Origin: Pocillopora verrucosa
Taxonomy: Eukaryota > Cnidaria > Anthozoa > Scleractinia > Pocilloporidae
Direction of reading: 5' to 3'
DNA: 64,000 nt
Assembly: GCF_036669915.1 (NCBI RefSeq)
Contig: NC_089320.1
Location: 1,158,245 to 1,222,244 of the forward strand
Part shown: positions 10,969 through 23,563 of the stretch, in pieces
Position numbering within the stretch: position 1 is the stretch's first letter
How the letters are laid out: each line of letters begins with the position of its first letter
Made by a program: the position numbers and the translations under genes
Notes under the pieces: model-generated
Database searches by the model: none
The model's input: only the letters and a program-made list of their open reading frames with translations
Told to the model about the DNA's origin: nothing

Positions 10969-13900
10969 TTACTGGGTGGTTTCAGGCCTTCCTCTACGGC
11001 AATACCTGCGACTTACTCCCAGTATTACCAAAAAGGTAATGATTAGAATCGCTAACGTAGACGTCCCGAAAATTAAAAGAATTTGCCATTTTTTCATTCC
11101 ATCATCTTTCTCTCGGCTCTTCTCCCCCGATTCTTTATCTTTTGATGAGGTATTTCGATCGATTGTCACAGTCAACGAGAAAATGACTAACGTTTTAACA
11201 TCGGCATTTTGTGACGCAGGCGTTGCTGTGATATTGACTTGCGTGACGATGCCAAGAGGGGTGTTGGGCTCAGATGAAAGGTTTAATAGAAATGAAGTAG
11301 TTTGTTGATGATCCATAAATATTGGAGACGGTTCAACATTACCATTTATACGAGGTTGTGATGTCAGCACCTGGGAATAGAAAGCAACAAACTGATTAAA
11401 TAGGAGCAATCGTGGTGGTATTCATCACTCCAAAACTATGGACAAGCTTTGAGTGATATGTTCACCAAGTAGGGATGTTACTAATAAAAAGGTAACGGAT
11501 AAGCAGTGCCTCTATGGAATGAAAGGAAGTCTTTTGTCCAGATTATATTTCATGTTTCCCGGCAATTGTCAAACATGATTTTAAAATTGGCTTTGATTGA
11601 ATGTCATTTATTACCAATTACTATATACTTACATGGAAGGTGAAAGTTTCAGCCGTAGCCAAATTCATAACTGTAAAGTTGAACTTTGAACTTTCTCCAG
11701 TTTCCAAAGACAAGTCATGAGTGGGAACATTTGCCTGTAACCGGATGTATTTGAGCGCTGCCGTTGATGTTCCAGGCGTACTTGTTATTCGTTGTCCCCG
11801 TGGCGTGACAAAAACCGTAACATTAAACAGGTTCACCTCTTTAACATTTACAGCATCTGACTGTGCAATAGCCCTCACGCTTATTGTCTTCACCTCACTG
11901 GTGTTAAAACGTGAAGCAATAACCACGTGACCTGTAGTACTTGCGTTTGTTTTCAGAGAGAGGCTGAAGGGGATGACGTAACTTATGAGCGAGGACGTCT
12001 TAGTCACTCGAAACAAAAAGGACCCTTTGGAGCCAAGGTTGACGAGTGTGAAAGGTACCTTTATGGTTTCTCCTGGGTACAGAGTCACATCGGAGGTGTT
12101 TGGATGGACTCTAAATGACACGATGTCTGGAACGAGGCTTACAGAGCAAGTTCCCATGTTTCCAACGAGATCCACTCCGACGAAGATGACCTTTGGATGG
12201 CAACAGCTGGATGTGAATGATGCTGAAATCGGCGTATTAGCAGCTCCCTGGTTGAAAGCAGCCACTGAACGAAAATAAAGTAATAATAGTGATAAAAATT
12301 ATTGATTTGCATTGCGCAAATATCAATCCCGGAAAAGAAATTTTTTATCTGCGCATGGAAAGTCATAAGAGAAATGTTAGTTTAGGCGATTTTTACCAGT
12401 TGATCATTATCTGTTTTGAGAGATTGGATCGGAAGTCTTGGCAGAATCCTTCCAAGAAGTCGCAAATTTTCGGTTCCTTGTAGAAATTTCCTGCGTGACT
12501 TAGGAACAACTTTCATTTGAGATTATTAGACACTCAAAAAAAAAAAAACCAGAGGAATGACTCCATTTACCTTTGAGAGTTCCATTTCGATTTTCTCGTG
12601 ACGTAACAGACAAAAGCCCTTCTCCGGAGTCGTTGAACGTGACATGCGCAACCCACGTGCTGGAAACACACTCAGGTCTTCCGTATACCCCTGCGCATGA
12701 CCCACTCTGGCTCGTTACATTACATAATGGTGGGGAGAGATCTGGGGCCTGTTGATGTCAAATAACGGTGGCACATGAATGAAAGTTAGGTCTGTGTTTT
12801 TCTTTGATATTTCCTCACATTGACATTTTTCACCATTTCGCTTACATAACGACGAATCAGTGGAAGAAAACGACTCAACAAGGAGCTTAGTGTATTAATG
12901 ATCATGATAATGATAGCAGTTGTGATAATGGTGATGGTGATGATGACTTAGGACCAGGTGATAATAGTAGTGATAAATAATAATAGCCTCCAAGGAGAAG
13001 AAATTTATTAAACGTGTATCTTCCACTGAAAGAGTTTTCTGATTATGTTTCTTCTCGCAAAATGCCTTTAACCTTTGAACTTTGCAAACTTTTCTTTAAT
13101 TTCGCTCACCTTTGAAGCAACAGTAACAAATAAGACCATGAAATTCACGAGTTGAGTGAACCCCGAATCCTGAGATACGAATACCGTGACAGTGCTGGTG
13201 ACACCATACTTTGCGTCACTCGGAGCTGCTAGAAAAACTCGAAGAAGAAGCGAATCATTCTTTCCTAAGCTTCGTTGGGATGGGTTAATACTCCTGAAAA
13301 AGTTCAGATCATCTGAAGCATTGAAATACAATTGCTGAAAATCTCCAGTGTTTACAACGCTGATTTCCAACTCTGAAGATTCTCCTGGGAAAATGGCGTT
13401 TGAACTGTTACTACTGTGGACGTTTTGGGACAGTTTGACGTCACCAAGAGTAAATAAAGTTGGTTTCACCCGCTGAAATTTGGCTCCTGTTGTGTCAAAA
13501 CCTGTCACTTTAATTCTAAACTTGTCTGCCGATGGAATAAATTTGACGTAATAGAAATCCTGGTAGAACCCTTCTCCTTGTGTTATGTTGAAGGTTTCCA
13601 AGCTTGTTCCGTCAATGCCAACAAGAGTTAAATTGGTCACTTTGTCAATTTCTTGACCAACGAAGTTCAATGTAAGAAGCAAAGTTTGACCTGTAATGGA
13701 GTGAACAAAAGGACTTGGCTTTTTTTCCCTGTCAAAAATAAGTTCAAACTTGCCCTTGGCCGTGAAAGCTTGATTGTCAGGCAGCGAGTTATCATTTAAA
13801 TTAAGGTTTCAACAAATACTTCGCATTAACTTATCCTGAGAAGGGCCTTCCTGAAGGCTGTTTGAAAGAGAATTTATCAATTCAGTTATACAAATCTGGA

Positions 13901-16900
13901 AGGTTATCGATACGCAAGCGTGTGATTTGCATTCTTCTGATTGGTTTCTGTGACTGTCTTACCTCTTAGAGGATTTCCAAGCACTCGCCTTGTGTTTCCT
14001 CGTTCCTCGTCCTCTACGTCCAAAAGCTGGTATGTAAAGTCGATTGAACTGGAACCAGTAGCTTGCAATGTATAGGGACCCTGACAGCTGACGGTAAGCT
14101 TCAGTGAGCCGCTGTTGAAATTGGCGATCTCTTTTATTAGAAGCTCATTAGAGGAGCTGATGATATTTTCCTGCATTCCTGAATTTCCTTCAAGAAAAAC
14201 AAAGATTATTACTGAATATTACATAGGCTAGTTGATTACATTCTTAGACTTGTTGGCATTACAATCTGAAATCAAATTACCTCTCTCCTTCATACATGAA
14301 TGAATGAGGTTTTTTTTCTTTTAAAGAGGCTTTTTCGTGCACGCTTTCTATACCCCTGCACTACCATCACCATTATTTTCATCATCATTACTATAGTAAG
14401 ATGACAGTAATGATAGCGGTGAATAAGGATGATGAAGATCATAATAATGATGACATTAGTCACACTTTTTTCATGTTAAAACCATTCTTTTCTGCTCCAT
14501 TACCTTCAACACTAGTTACTTGTAAATTTGGTGATCCAGCAGCTGTTAGTATGAGAACTAAACTCTTTAGTGTGCTGTCGATATCAACAATATAAACAAC
14601 TCTGCTAAAGTAACGTGCTGAAGTTTCTTTAATGTTTAGCAATTCAACTTCTTGCAGAGCCACGGATGAGTTTGATGAACCAGCAGGATCGATCACCTTG
14701 ACAACATCAGCTACTTGAGCCTTACTAGTTCTTAGGACTTGTCCCCCTGTCTCAGTGGCGAGAGCCTGGTAAAGTGCCTGACCTTGAGCATTTCTCCTTA
14801 CTCGATGAATCTCTTTGGGGACGACCGCTACGTCCTGGATACGACTCGCTGACAAATCCCGTCTGCGTCGGCTACACTGACTAGTTAGAATGAAAGATAT
14901 TTTAACTTTTTTGTCCTTCGCAAGGGACATGACCTCATTTTCACGCTGGAAGTCTTTCACATCTGCATCCGAAAAGTAGTAGATCACACTTTCAGGTAGG
15001 CAGTGGAGAAGAGCCTGATAAAGACCAGTCATTCCCAGCTCCGGACAATCTCCGCCTCCGTTTGCAGTTAAATTTTTTACCGCGTTGATCACTTGATAGG
15101 GGTCGTTTGTCACGGTGACAGGGCCAACCTCTGTGGGAGAAAATATGAGCTAATAACACATCTCTCCATAGCGAATCGTAGACCAAGTTAAATTCATGGA
15201 GTCAGCCCTCATCTTTGTGAGTCCAAGTAAAACAGCACGTTGTTTAAAGTTTATCAACTCCTAAAGTCCCTCAGTATAGTTGATTTACGGACGACCTTCT
15301 TTTGTTAAACTGAAAACATTTTCCGGCCAGAGTTCGAGCATTTTCCTGGTTTATTGTGTTAAGACTTGGGCGAGAAAGATATTTTGACATGCCTCTCCAG
15401 GGTATTCCAGGGTACCAGGGGACACTCACAGATAACTGACGAAATATTTGGGAGGCAAGGGTGGGAGTGGGTCTCATAAGATTGATTAGCGTCCCATCCA
15501 AGAGGTGTTGTAATATACACAAGGTTTAAAGGTCACAGAAACGGAAAGAGCGCCGATTGTGTAGCTCACTTGTCTCAAGCGCAGACTTACCTGGATCGCT
15601 AAACGGCACAAGTATGTACGTGAAGGATACTCCTTCCTTTTCCAGAGTGTTGCGAACGAATTTAATTGAGACTCTCTTGACTTCCTCGATTTCATCTATT
15701 TTGAAAGGTTTAAAAATGCTTTATGTAACTATTGTGACGTTCTTATCACTTGTACAAATAAAATGATTTTGCGAAGTTGAGCACACACTTCGCAAAGAAT
15801 TAATTAACCAGGGCCTTTGTATTACATACACTTATAAATAATTTGACCTAGACTCACCGTGTCATTTTTTAGAGAAAACAAATAGTTCATAGAGAAATAC
15901 AATCATTGAACAAGCAAAATAATCCTAACAAATGACATTGCAAACCAAGGTTTACTTATATCATTTCATAACGAACTCGAAGGTCCCCCCCCCCCCCGTA
16001 CCTTCCCACCCTCCCACTTTTTTTCCTTCAGTAATTTAATCGCAAAGCTCAAAGGACTCACCGCTCATGCTTCCTGATACATCAATTACCAAAGCCATGC
16101 TCTGGTCTGACTTCAAGTTGAGAAACTTGGCGAAGATGTCGTCGCCAACCGTCGAACGGACGTCGCTTAGAAAAAGATAAGTTGCTTCGAGGGCCAGATC
16201 AGCCGCGACTTTATGAAGGCTACATTTAAGCGAAAGCACGATCGTGCGCGTCAAATTAAAGAAAATGCTTACATGTTTTGAAACGAGCGTGACAGGATAG
16301 AGAAAATCTGAATACCATGCAAAAAAAGGTGCCCCATGCAGTCCTCAAGATTGAGCTCGAATGTTTAACCGCAATGCTGCAGAGAATTCAAGGGATAGCC
16401 TTGCTAAAAGTAGGTTCATATTAGAGAAGCGTCTTTAGTACTAAATACTGCCCATCCAAGAAGTACGCAGGTTGCTTGTCGTAGATGTTACCGATGATGC
16501 TCTGGAGCAGAGACGTGACGCATCAACGAAAACAATCCGAGGGTCTGGTGTTTTACATTTGATTCCTCGAAGCGAGCACTAAATCATGCTCGCACTTCTT
16601 TCCTTAAAGACTGATTTAAAAATTTACCTCTTTTCGTAGTCTTCTCACTTAAATATTAAATGAAAATTCTTTCATTACCCAAGTCTAACACTTGAATTAT
16701 CTCTTACAAAGCTAAATAACGCATTGTTCTTTCAGCTCACAGTTGGTTAAATTTCATTTCGAGTTCGTTTCCTTGTATAATTTGTTTCTTGGCCCCAGTG
16801 ATATTTGGGCTGAATCATTGCATTTTCGTAGTATATTCGTAATATAAATTCTAGCATTGCACTAGTTTTGCTTCACAGCACTCTAATTGTATTCATAAAA

Positions 16901-18835
16901 GCGTATAAACTTCTCCTGCTCTGTGAACCGATTCGTACTCGAATGAGCCAGCTGTATTTTTGTGCGAACGATTAGGAAAGATCAATTCCTCGAGTGAACA
17001 AATCGAATTTTCGCTTACTGTTTATGGACTCGATGTTCAACGTTCCATGATGAAACTGAGATGAAAGAGCTCTGAGATCACGAACACGTCTCTCTTCGCA
17101 AGACGCATGAAATCTTTTCGTGGTTTCTTTTCATTTGCTTTGTTTACAAAAGCACATTAGAAATATCACCAAAAACAGAATTACAATATATGCCAATTTG
17201 ACACTTCTGGTACATCCATGTGGGGTTTGTTGTGTTAAGTAATTACTTATAAACAAAGGCTGGTGATTATTATATAGTATCATCATCGTTATATAGTGTT
17301 GATAAACTGTATGGTTAAACAAGACCCCTCCTTCGATGTTATACGGCATGGCGAAACTGAGATGGAAGACATCAGGTTTTATATAAACATCTTCCCTCTT
17401 TCACCCCTCTCAGCTTTAAAGGATGTCTTTTCGACGTCAGACGGTTTTCCACCGATGCTTTTCATTAGATAAGCTCATTTCACACTTCGCCGAAGATAAA
17501 CTTAAGGTCTTCTCTAATTTGACCCTTTTTCAGTATTTGTACTTTCAAGTAGCGGCTGATAACAAAGGCTCGTTTTTAAGATATTATATTATGTCAATTG
17601 CCCGTCTTGTCTGAAACGGACTTCTTCCGGTCCTAATTATAGCAATGATCTTTCGTTATTGTTTACCAACTGTCGTGCTCAAAATAGTCGCTGACAAGCA
17701 CCCGGAAGTTTCGTAAACTTGGTAGTTGCACTTTCACTTTCATTTCGACCAAATTGCATACAGATACGTTCTTCTACGTCTATAGGAACTTCTCTAAAAA
17801 AGATAATGAATCTTGTGAGTTTTTTTTTAAGGATCTTCACCTTCACCTACACTCACCCGGACGATCAAATTACACTACTACGATCTTCACCTTAGCCGAA
17901 TGCATTATTTTATGCGATCGTGCTACAAGAATTACAGCACGAAATTGCTAATACATGGCATTTTTTTCTTTGTCAAAGGTCTCATACCTTGCATGGGGCG
18001 ATTCCTTTATCGACGTTGAATCTTTGTTAATTCCACCCGTCGCAGACTGAAAACGACTGTCGTCTGTTCCTCCACCGTGGCTACACTTTCCTTTTTTTAC
18101 CGGTTTCCTTACGTCTTGTCCTGACCGATATCCGCTCGTAAGTTTTCCTGTGATCAGATTTGTCCCACATTTATCATTTCTGTCTTGGTCTGAGAGACAG
18201 CTCGTGCATGTTGCTTCATTCGGTCCTGCAACGAATATTTCCGAAATCTCGTTTCCGGGTTGACCCAAAGCATCAAATGGAACCGAATTGCCAAGCTCTA
18301 TCCAGTTTGAGCGGCTGTAGAAATCCTGTAAAGTGTGCAGCGCGGAACCTGCCAAGTTCCGAGCATGTTTTAGCTTATCACCCTTCAGAAGGGAAGTTAT
18401 CAGCTCTTGGCGCAATCGGATGAGGCGCTTTGCGCCTTGTTGGAAACTGCTCGCCATCAAAGTGTTCCTCTGCCTTCCTGTTTAAGGGATCCACTTCCAC
18501 GTTAGCGCTCTGAATCTCGTTGATGGCATTGATGAACTTGATTTGCGAAGAGATGGTGTTCATAGCATCTTTGCCTGCAGTCGGTTCCTCTCCTAATTCA
18601 GATAGGACACCTTGAAGAAAATCAGTCAAGGATTCGTTCTTCAAATACTGGGAGTTGTCGAAGAAAAGTGTATAACTGTCGTAATTAACCCATTTCTTGT
18701 TATCAAAATGTGATCCTTTGTTTCTGATTTTTGTTTTGCTGAGTTAATCCTTGGAAGAAATGCATGGACCGTAAAAGATAGGAAAGGCGCTAAAATAAAA
18801 CACGCGGCAAAAATTTGCATACTTCCAGCTGTCAT
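10969..18835 (-). CDS. VWA7-like von Willebrand A domain membrane protein, 9 exons, two frame breaks
   Basis: Exons (minus order) 18835-17988, 16219-16062, 15695-15591, 15130-14504, 14187-13963, 13768-13110, 12748-12571, 12264-11633 and 11370-10969 join in phase to about 1277 aa. Order: signal peptide; helical N-terminal region with ALHTLQDFYSRSNWIELG, a string shared by VWA7 and Het-C-type proteins; VWA domain with MIDAS motif DVSGSMSG (about residues 320-520); serial beta-sandwich modules with strings such as PGETIKVPFTLVNLGS; and one membrane helix near residues 1240-1262 with a short basic tail. Probably an extracellular adhesion or matrix-binding receptor; the exact role is unknown. Oddity: exon 1 has a one-base loss near 18664 and a one-base gain near 18444, which compensate in length but stop the frame in between. 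Both lie in homopolymers, so assembly error is as likely as gene death. A pseudogene copy lies at 25.8-33.0 kb. Confidence 0.8.
12895..12990. repeat. GAT/AAT triplet-rich simple repeat in VWA7-like intron
   Basis: Degenerate gatgataatgat-type repeat in the intron between VWA7-like exons 6 and 7. The same intron of the duplicate copy has a shorter version at 27700-27770. A similar tract lies at 14360-14460. Confidence 0.6.
16220..17987. other. Large first intron of the VWA7-like gene
   Basis: 1.77 kb of intron between exons 1 and 2 on the minus strand. No internal gene or element was recognised. The matching intron of the pseudogene copy (30.97-32.19 kb) is shorter, which accounts for much of the size difference between the two blocks. 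Confidence 0.6.
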
Positions 18836-18837
18836 GA

Positions 18838-18965
18838 AAACTTGGGTTCAAAGGCTGCACTGGTAAAAATGTCTAATAATTGTAAGTAGTGCTTCAGTCT
18901 TAAACTCCTGTAAATGATACGACTAAAGATTGTCGGGTAATTAATGAGAGGGGATCATTCAAATG
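18838..18965. repeat. Shared 5'-flank segment, copy 1
   Basis: The sequence directly upstream of the VWA7-like start, holding ggttcaaaggctgcactgg, aaaaatgtctaataa and actcctgtaaatgatacgac, recurs upstream of the pseudogene copy (33035-33180) and again at 35396-35520, where no gene follows. Two of the copies contain accaatcagaaactcctg with a CCAAT core. It may be promoter sequence dragged along by duplication. Confidence 0.65.
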
Positions 18966-19588
18966 CTAAGAACTCTATAAGGAAATGACTTAATAGTCGT
19001 GGCATCTGAAACTAAATTTTGCAATGTCCGGTAAACAGCAGGCCTGTATAGAAAGTAACGTGACACATACCTGTTACACGGAAACTTTTAGAAATGTCGA
19101 GATTGCAATTGATTATATGAGGGAAAATTTACAATGAAAACAGCAGAATTGGATTAAGTTCATTTTATTGCATTATTCAGGTTTAGAAAATTTGTAGTCA
19201 ACGGTGCCATTCTTACGTCATAAAATAAGGTTCATCCAGGTAAAAATGGTTTAAATGTTTGTTTATTTCCTTTGTTTGTGTCCCATTTTTTCTCGGTTCT
19301 TACGTGTCTTTCTTTCTTCTTGGTTTACTGTATGGGTGTGAATGCTTTCTAACGATTTATAAAGCGTTTTGAGGGTTTAAATGCTGTTTAATGATTTGTT
19401 TGCATTTTTAGTTATTGTTATTGTTTCCGGTTTCTTTAAATTTCTAGGTTTCAGTCTTGTTATTTTTTTTTTTGTTCTATTTCATTTTGTGTGTGGTGCG
19501 CTTGTTTGGCTGACACAAACAAACCAAAGGTGACTATCTGTAAGTGAAAACCTGAAAAACGCTTATCCTTTGTGCCCTTACTCTCTCT

Positions 19589-21985
19589 TCAGTTGTTTTC
19601 GTCTAAATAGTGAGGACAAATGATATCTCCTTTAAGTTCATCAAATTTGATGTGACCCCAATCACCAGAACTCTTATCACTAGTCTGACTTGGGCGTATT
19701 GACCAATGGATTCCTTTACGTCCCAGCTCTTACGGAACATTGTCTCGTTAAGGTTGCCTGTTTCTGCTCTGACAACCTACAAGTAACAACAAACATCAAA
19801 TATGTATGAAAATTTTTATACTTCTTGATTATCGTGTGGTATGGAGTCCATTTTACAGTTTTGTATTCAATTACCTTTCTAACAGTATGCGCCGGTAAAC
19901 CCTGAAGGACATTTACAACGAAATCCTTTATCAGTGTATCCAGCTTGACATGTGCCATTGTTGAAACAGGGACTGCTGCTGCATGGATTCTGATAAAGAA
20001 AAAATTACTGCGTACTATAAATATCCATGGTTAGTTATTACTTATTATCAAAGGAACACAGTCTTGCTGGATTGATAACTTCCTTAGGCTCTTTGATCAA
20101 TTGAATATTAGAATCAATTACACTTTGTCAATCATTAACCAGGAAATCGATCAATCGAGTCACTGGATTTTTGTCAGGTTGAGTAGTGGTTTGATTTATT
20201 AAGAAAGGCTCCCATTCTTGTTAGACACGGGTTCCTTGATTTTTCCCTTTTTAATACCTGTACAGATAACACCACTGGTATACGTTAGCTTTGGTATTTT
20301 ACCTTGCTCAGGTGATTCCTAATTTTCCTTAAGTGTTCGCTGCCAATCACTGTATCTAGAACTACCATACAAACGATAGGCCACCAAAGAGATATAATGG
20401 GCCAATATCACCCCATTCATTACCGTATTGGTACTAATCAAGTGCTCTATTTTATCGGTTCACGGTGCATTTTGGCGGTAGTTTTTAAACGAAAGTTTAA
20501 AAGAAATACTTGGGCGATAGGTAGAGAGTCGATAGGACTTATGGAACAACGTAATATATAATCTGTGGAAAATAATTCAATTTCATACGAAATCGGGTCA
20601 AAACGTTTCTCGTGATGCATAGTGCAATATTAAGGAATCACCTTAATTCAATACAAGGATTGCAAGGCTAGCTTAAGAAGTAATCCGAAAAAATTATCAC
20701 GCACAATTACTGTCCGCCGTCTGAAATAAGTCACTTTACCTCGATGCTTAGATGGATATAATCTGTTTACTCTGAAGATCGGATGAGCCTGGACTTTCGT
20801 CTGAAGCATTGTTCAACTCACAAATGTAGTTGGCCTCCTTGCGAAGGCCCCAAATTTATGGACACACAACTGGGCTCCATATAGCATAGCACATTACAGC
20901 TCCCTTGGTGGGGTACCTCTACTAAGCCTGATTAAGTGCCCCTCCATGACTTTGTTCCGTATTGGTTCTTTGAAAACAATTGCTCGACTTTCTTCACCTG
21001 TTTAATATTAAAACGACAAAAAGAGAATAAATTATCAAGTTCATGCACGGTTTTGGTCTAGAGATAGAGATTGTCAATAGCAGGGTAATATCATGTAGAG
21101 ATACGTGACTTTTGATATATTTTCCACACTCCCCCAAAAAAGCAAAAGAAGCTGAAATAATGAGATATCTATATCTAGATATATCAACAAAACATGAGAC
21201 AAAAAAAATACAAAAACAAAATATTAAGTTATAATTAAGACTTAGCAATTAAAAAACACTGTTGGGGAGAAGTTACAGCGTAATCATGTATTCATGGTGA
21301 TGGCTCTTTCAAGCTGAGCGGATAAAAGGATATAACATCGGGGCAGATGTTCATACATTTTTATCTCACGCTCATTAATTAGAGCCTTTTGAGATTGACC
21401 GGCGCCATTTCAATTGTGTTCAGCTATATTCGGTTCATTTGCTCTTTTCAAACACACACCAAAAAAATAACTGAAATGCATGCTCCACATGATTTATAAC
21501 CGAAGAAGCAATGAGTGTATACGCTGAACATCAGAAAATAATAAAAAATTGTAAACAAGAAAAAGAAGTAGCAGTGGTAGTAGCTTGATATGTGACTACA
21601 AGTGTTTAAACTATGGGCAGTAAAGTTATGAGTTTCTTTTCCTGAAACGAGTAAATGTTCCTGTTTGTGAAAAGGCCGCGTGCGTCATCATAGAATATCC
21701 TCTGCTAACGATCTCTGCTTCTACAGCAATGATTTTCAGTCTTAAATTAAAACTCCGCTAGAAGCTATTCCGTAACTGATATCAAACATTTCCCATGATT
21801 AAAGCTGTAGGAAAGACATTCCTAAAACCCCGATTACGTAACATGTATAGACACCAGTTTGAAGCGTATTTCGATTCAATACACAAGTTTGTTGAACATC
21901 TAAAGCATATCATACCGTCTTGAGCCACAGCCTTTGAAAGAATTATGCAAAAGTATAGCTGTAGAATAAAAATGAAGCGAGACAT
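19589..21985 (-). pseudogene. Broken PAN/EGF/beta-sandwich gene, copy A
   Basis: Exons matching the intact gene at 40.6-47.05 kb are present in order: signal peptide (21985-21916), a PAN/apple exon (20997-20740), an EGF exon (19989 to about 19877; NPCSSSPCFNNGTCQAGY) and the last beta-sandwich exon (19776-19589). The copy is dead: the PAN exon has two frame breaks (near 20903 and 20833), the EGF exon ends with TAG at about 19880, the first beta-sandwich exon is missing, and the last exon lacks one base near 19679. One PAN cysteine is also replaced by Ser. No first PAN exon or linker exons are present, so it derives from an ancestor simpler than the intact gene. Confidence 0.75.
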
Positions 21986-22009
21986 CTTGAGAAGGAAAAC
22001 AGAGTACCG

Positions 22010-23030
22010 GTCTCGAGAACAACTGTATCTGCTTCATTCAAAGACGTTGTTTTAAAAACATTTTTCTTTATATCAAATTGCATTTTCATCTACCAATGAA
22101 ATACCAATGAAATAAATGCTGTTATGGCGACAAACTACCAGACACAATAGATTGATAAGATCGTGGTCCCCTCTAAATATGCAATATGTGTTACATCATT
22201 TATTTTTGATATAATTTGTTGAGATCTGAATAGAAAAATTGTATTGCCTTGGCATTGCCTATGAATAAGAAATGGCTTCTTCCGTGGAATCCCAATCGGG
22301 AGGTTTTGCCCAAATCTAATTTGAACTCTAGGGTCAAATTCGTTTCAGTGCATGTAGTTCTACCACGTGGTTTGTATACATGACAAAGAAGATACTAACT
22401 ACTAAATATTGCAATGGTTTTACTTTGATCATGAATAACAAGTAAATGCATTTGGTGGGGTACGATAAAATCATCGCGAGTCGCGGTTATAAGATCTGTC
22501 CTTATAGAAATTCCTACTATTTCGCTTGCATAGCAGGTATCTCTATTACATGTACTTGTCGGTCTAAATCTGTGGAGGCACAAAAAAAAAAACAAACAAA
22601 AAACAATTTTTACACATAAGACGTGATGTATAAAAACTCAAACCTTTTTTAACAATGTAAAGTATAAACGTATCTACAATGGAGTTCTTATGTTACATTT
22701 AAATGTTTGTCACGTACACGTAATACTTCAATGTCATTAGTGCCATGCTACAAACTATGTTGGCAGGCAGTAAATTCTATTTGTGATGAGGATGTATTTG
22801 AAAAACAACAAATTTATTCAGCCTTTACCTCTTTTTTTTTTAATAGCAAATAACCGGTCAGAAACTCCCGTGCACTGTCACTTGGCATGAGCAAATTGTT
22901 TTATATACACAGGTGCCAAGTAACGGCGGGGCTCAGTTTGCAAAGGAGGCAGGGTTACCAAGCTGGTCTTCAACGGTCGTGTGTCAAGGTGAATGTGTAC
23001 GCGGGCCGTTAGAAACGTCTAAAACTCAAA
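22010..23030. other. Upstream flank of broken gene copy A and duplication junction
   Basis: No gene seen. Segments at 22430-22580 match flanks at 35345-35400 and 47530-47660, i.e. the regions upstream of all three signal-peptide exons of the PAN/EGF family. The last 180 bases (22840-23020) match 35440-35615, placing the end of the first duplicated block here. Confidence 0.6.
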
Positions 23031-23195
23031 CGTGATTGGTTATCACCAGCCCGATTTGAGCACTAATAGGACAGTGTACGCGCCATGTTTTAATTCGACA
23101 GTGTAATAGGACAGCTACAGGGACAGTTAACAAGTCACTGATGCCTGTGTAAGTGGACAGAACACTTTATGTGCATGTGCTGCTGTCTCCCATTT
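23030..23195 (+). repeat. Inverted repeat pair, left member
   Basis: The segment containing gattggttatcaccagcc, gtgtaataggacag and gtgtaagtggacagaac is present in reverse orientation at 33395-33565. Its first 45 bases also match 8165-8210. The pair brackets the duplicated SLC9B/VWA7-like fragment. Confidence 0.75.
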
Positions 23196-23563
23196 CGCCG
23201 TGTTAACTGTTATATTATTGTGTAAAAACATAAAGTCAATGTCTAGTGTTACCTAGTTTCTTTCTCAAATTTTGTCATAGTTTTGATTAATTGGTAACAG
23301 GACTTCATGTCGTCCAATTCTGTCTGTAATCATACTCGCGATTAATAAATCAGACTCCCACTTCGCAGTCGTTCAATATTGTATCTCACTCGTATGATTA
23401 TAGATCGATTTGAAGTCCACTCAGCCCTATTGCCATTATTAGTGGACTACCCTATTTTTTCCTTCAGAAAAAAAAAGTATTTGAAGGAGACATGCAATAA
23501 TTTTTATTAATTATTGTACACGGGATGATGGATTCTTATTTTTAAGTTTGTGTACATTTATAG

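Noticed and set aside
14401-14595. Plus frame across VWA7-like exon 4
   Set aside because: Shadow of the minus-strand exon and adjoining GAT-rich intron.
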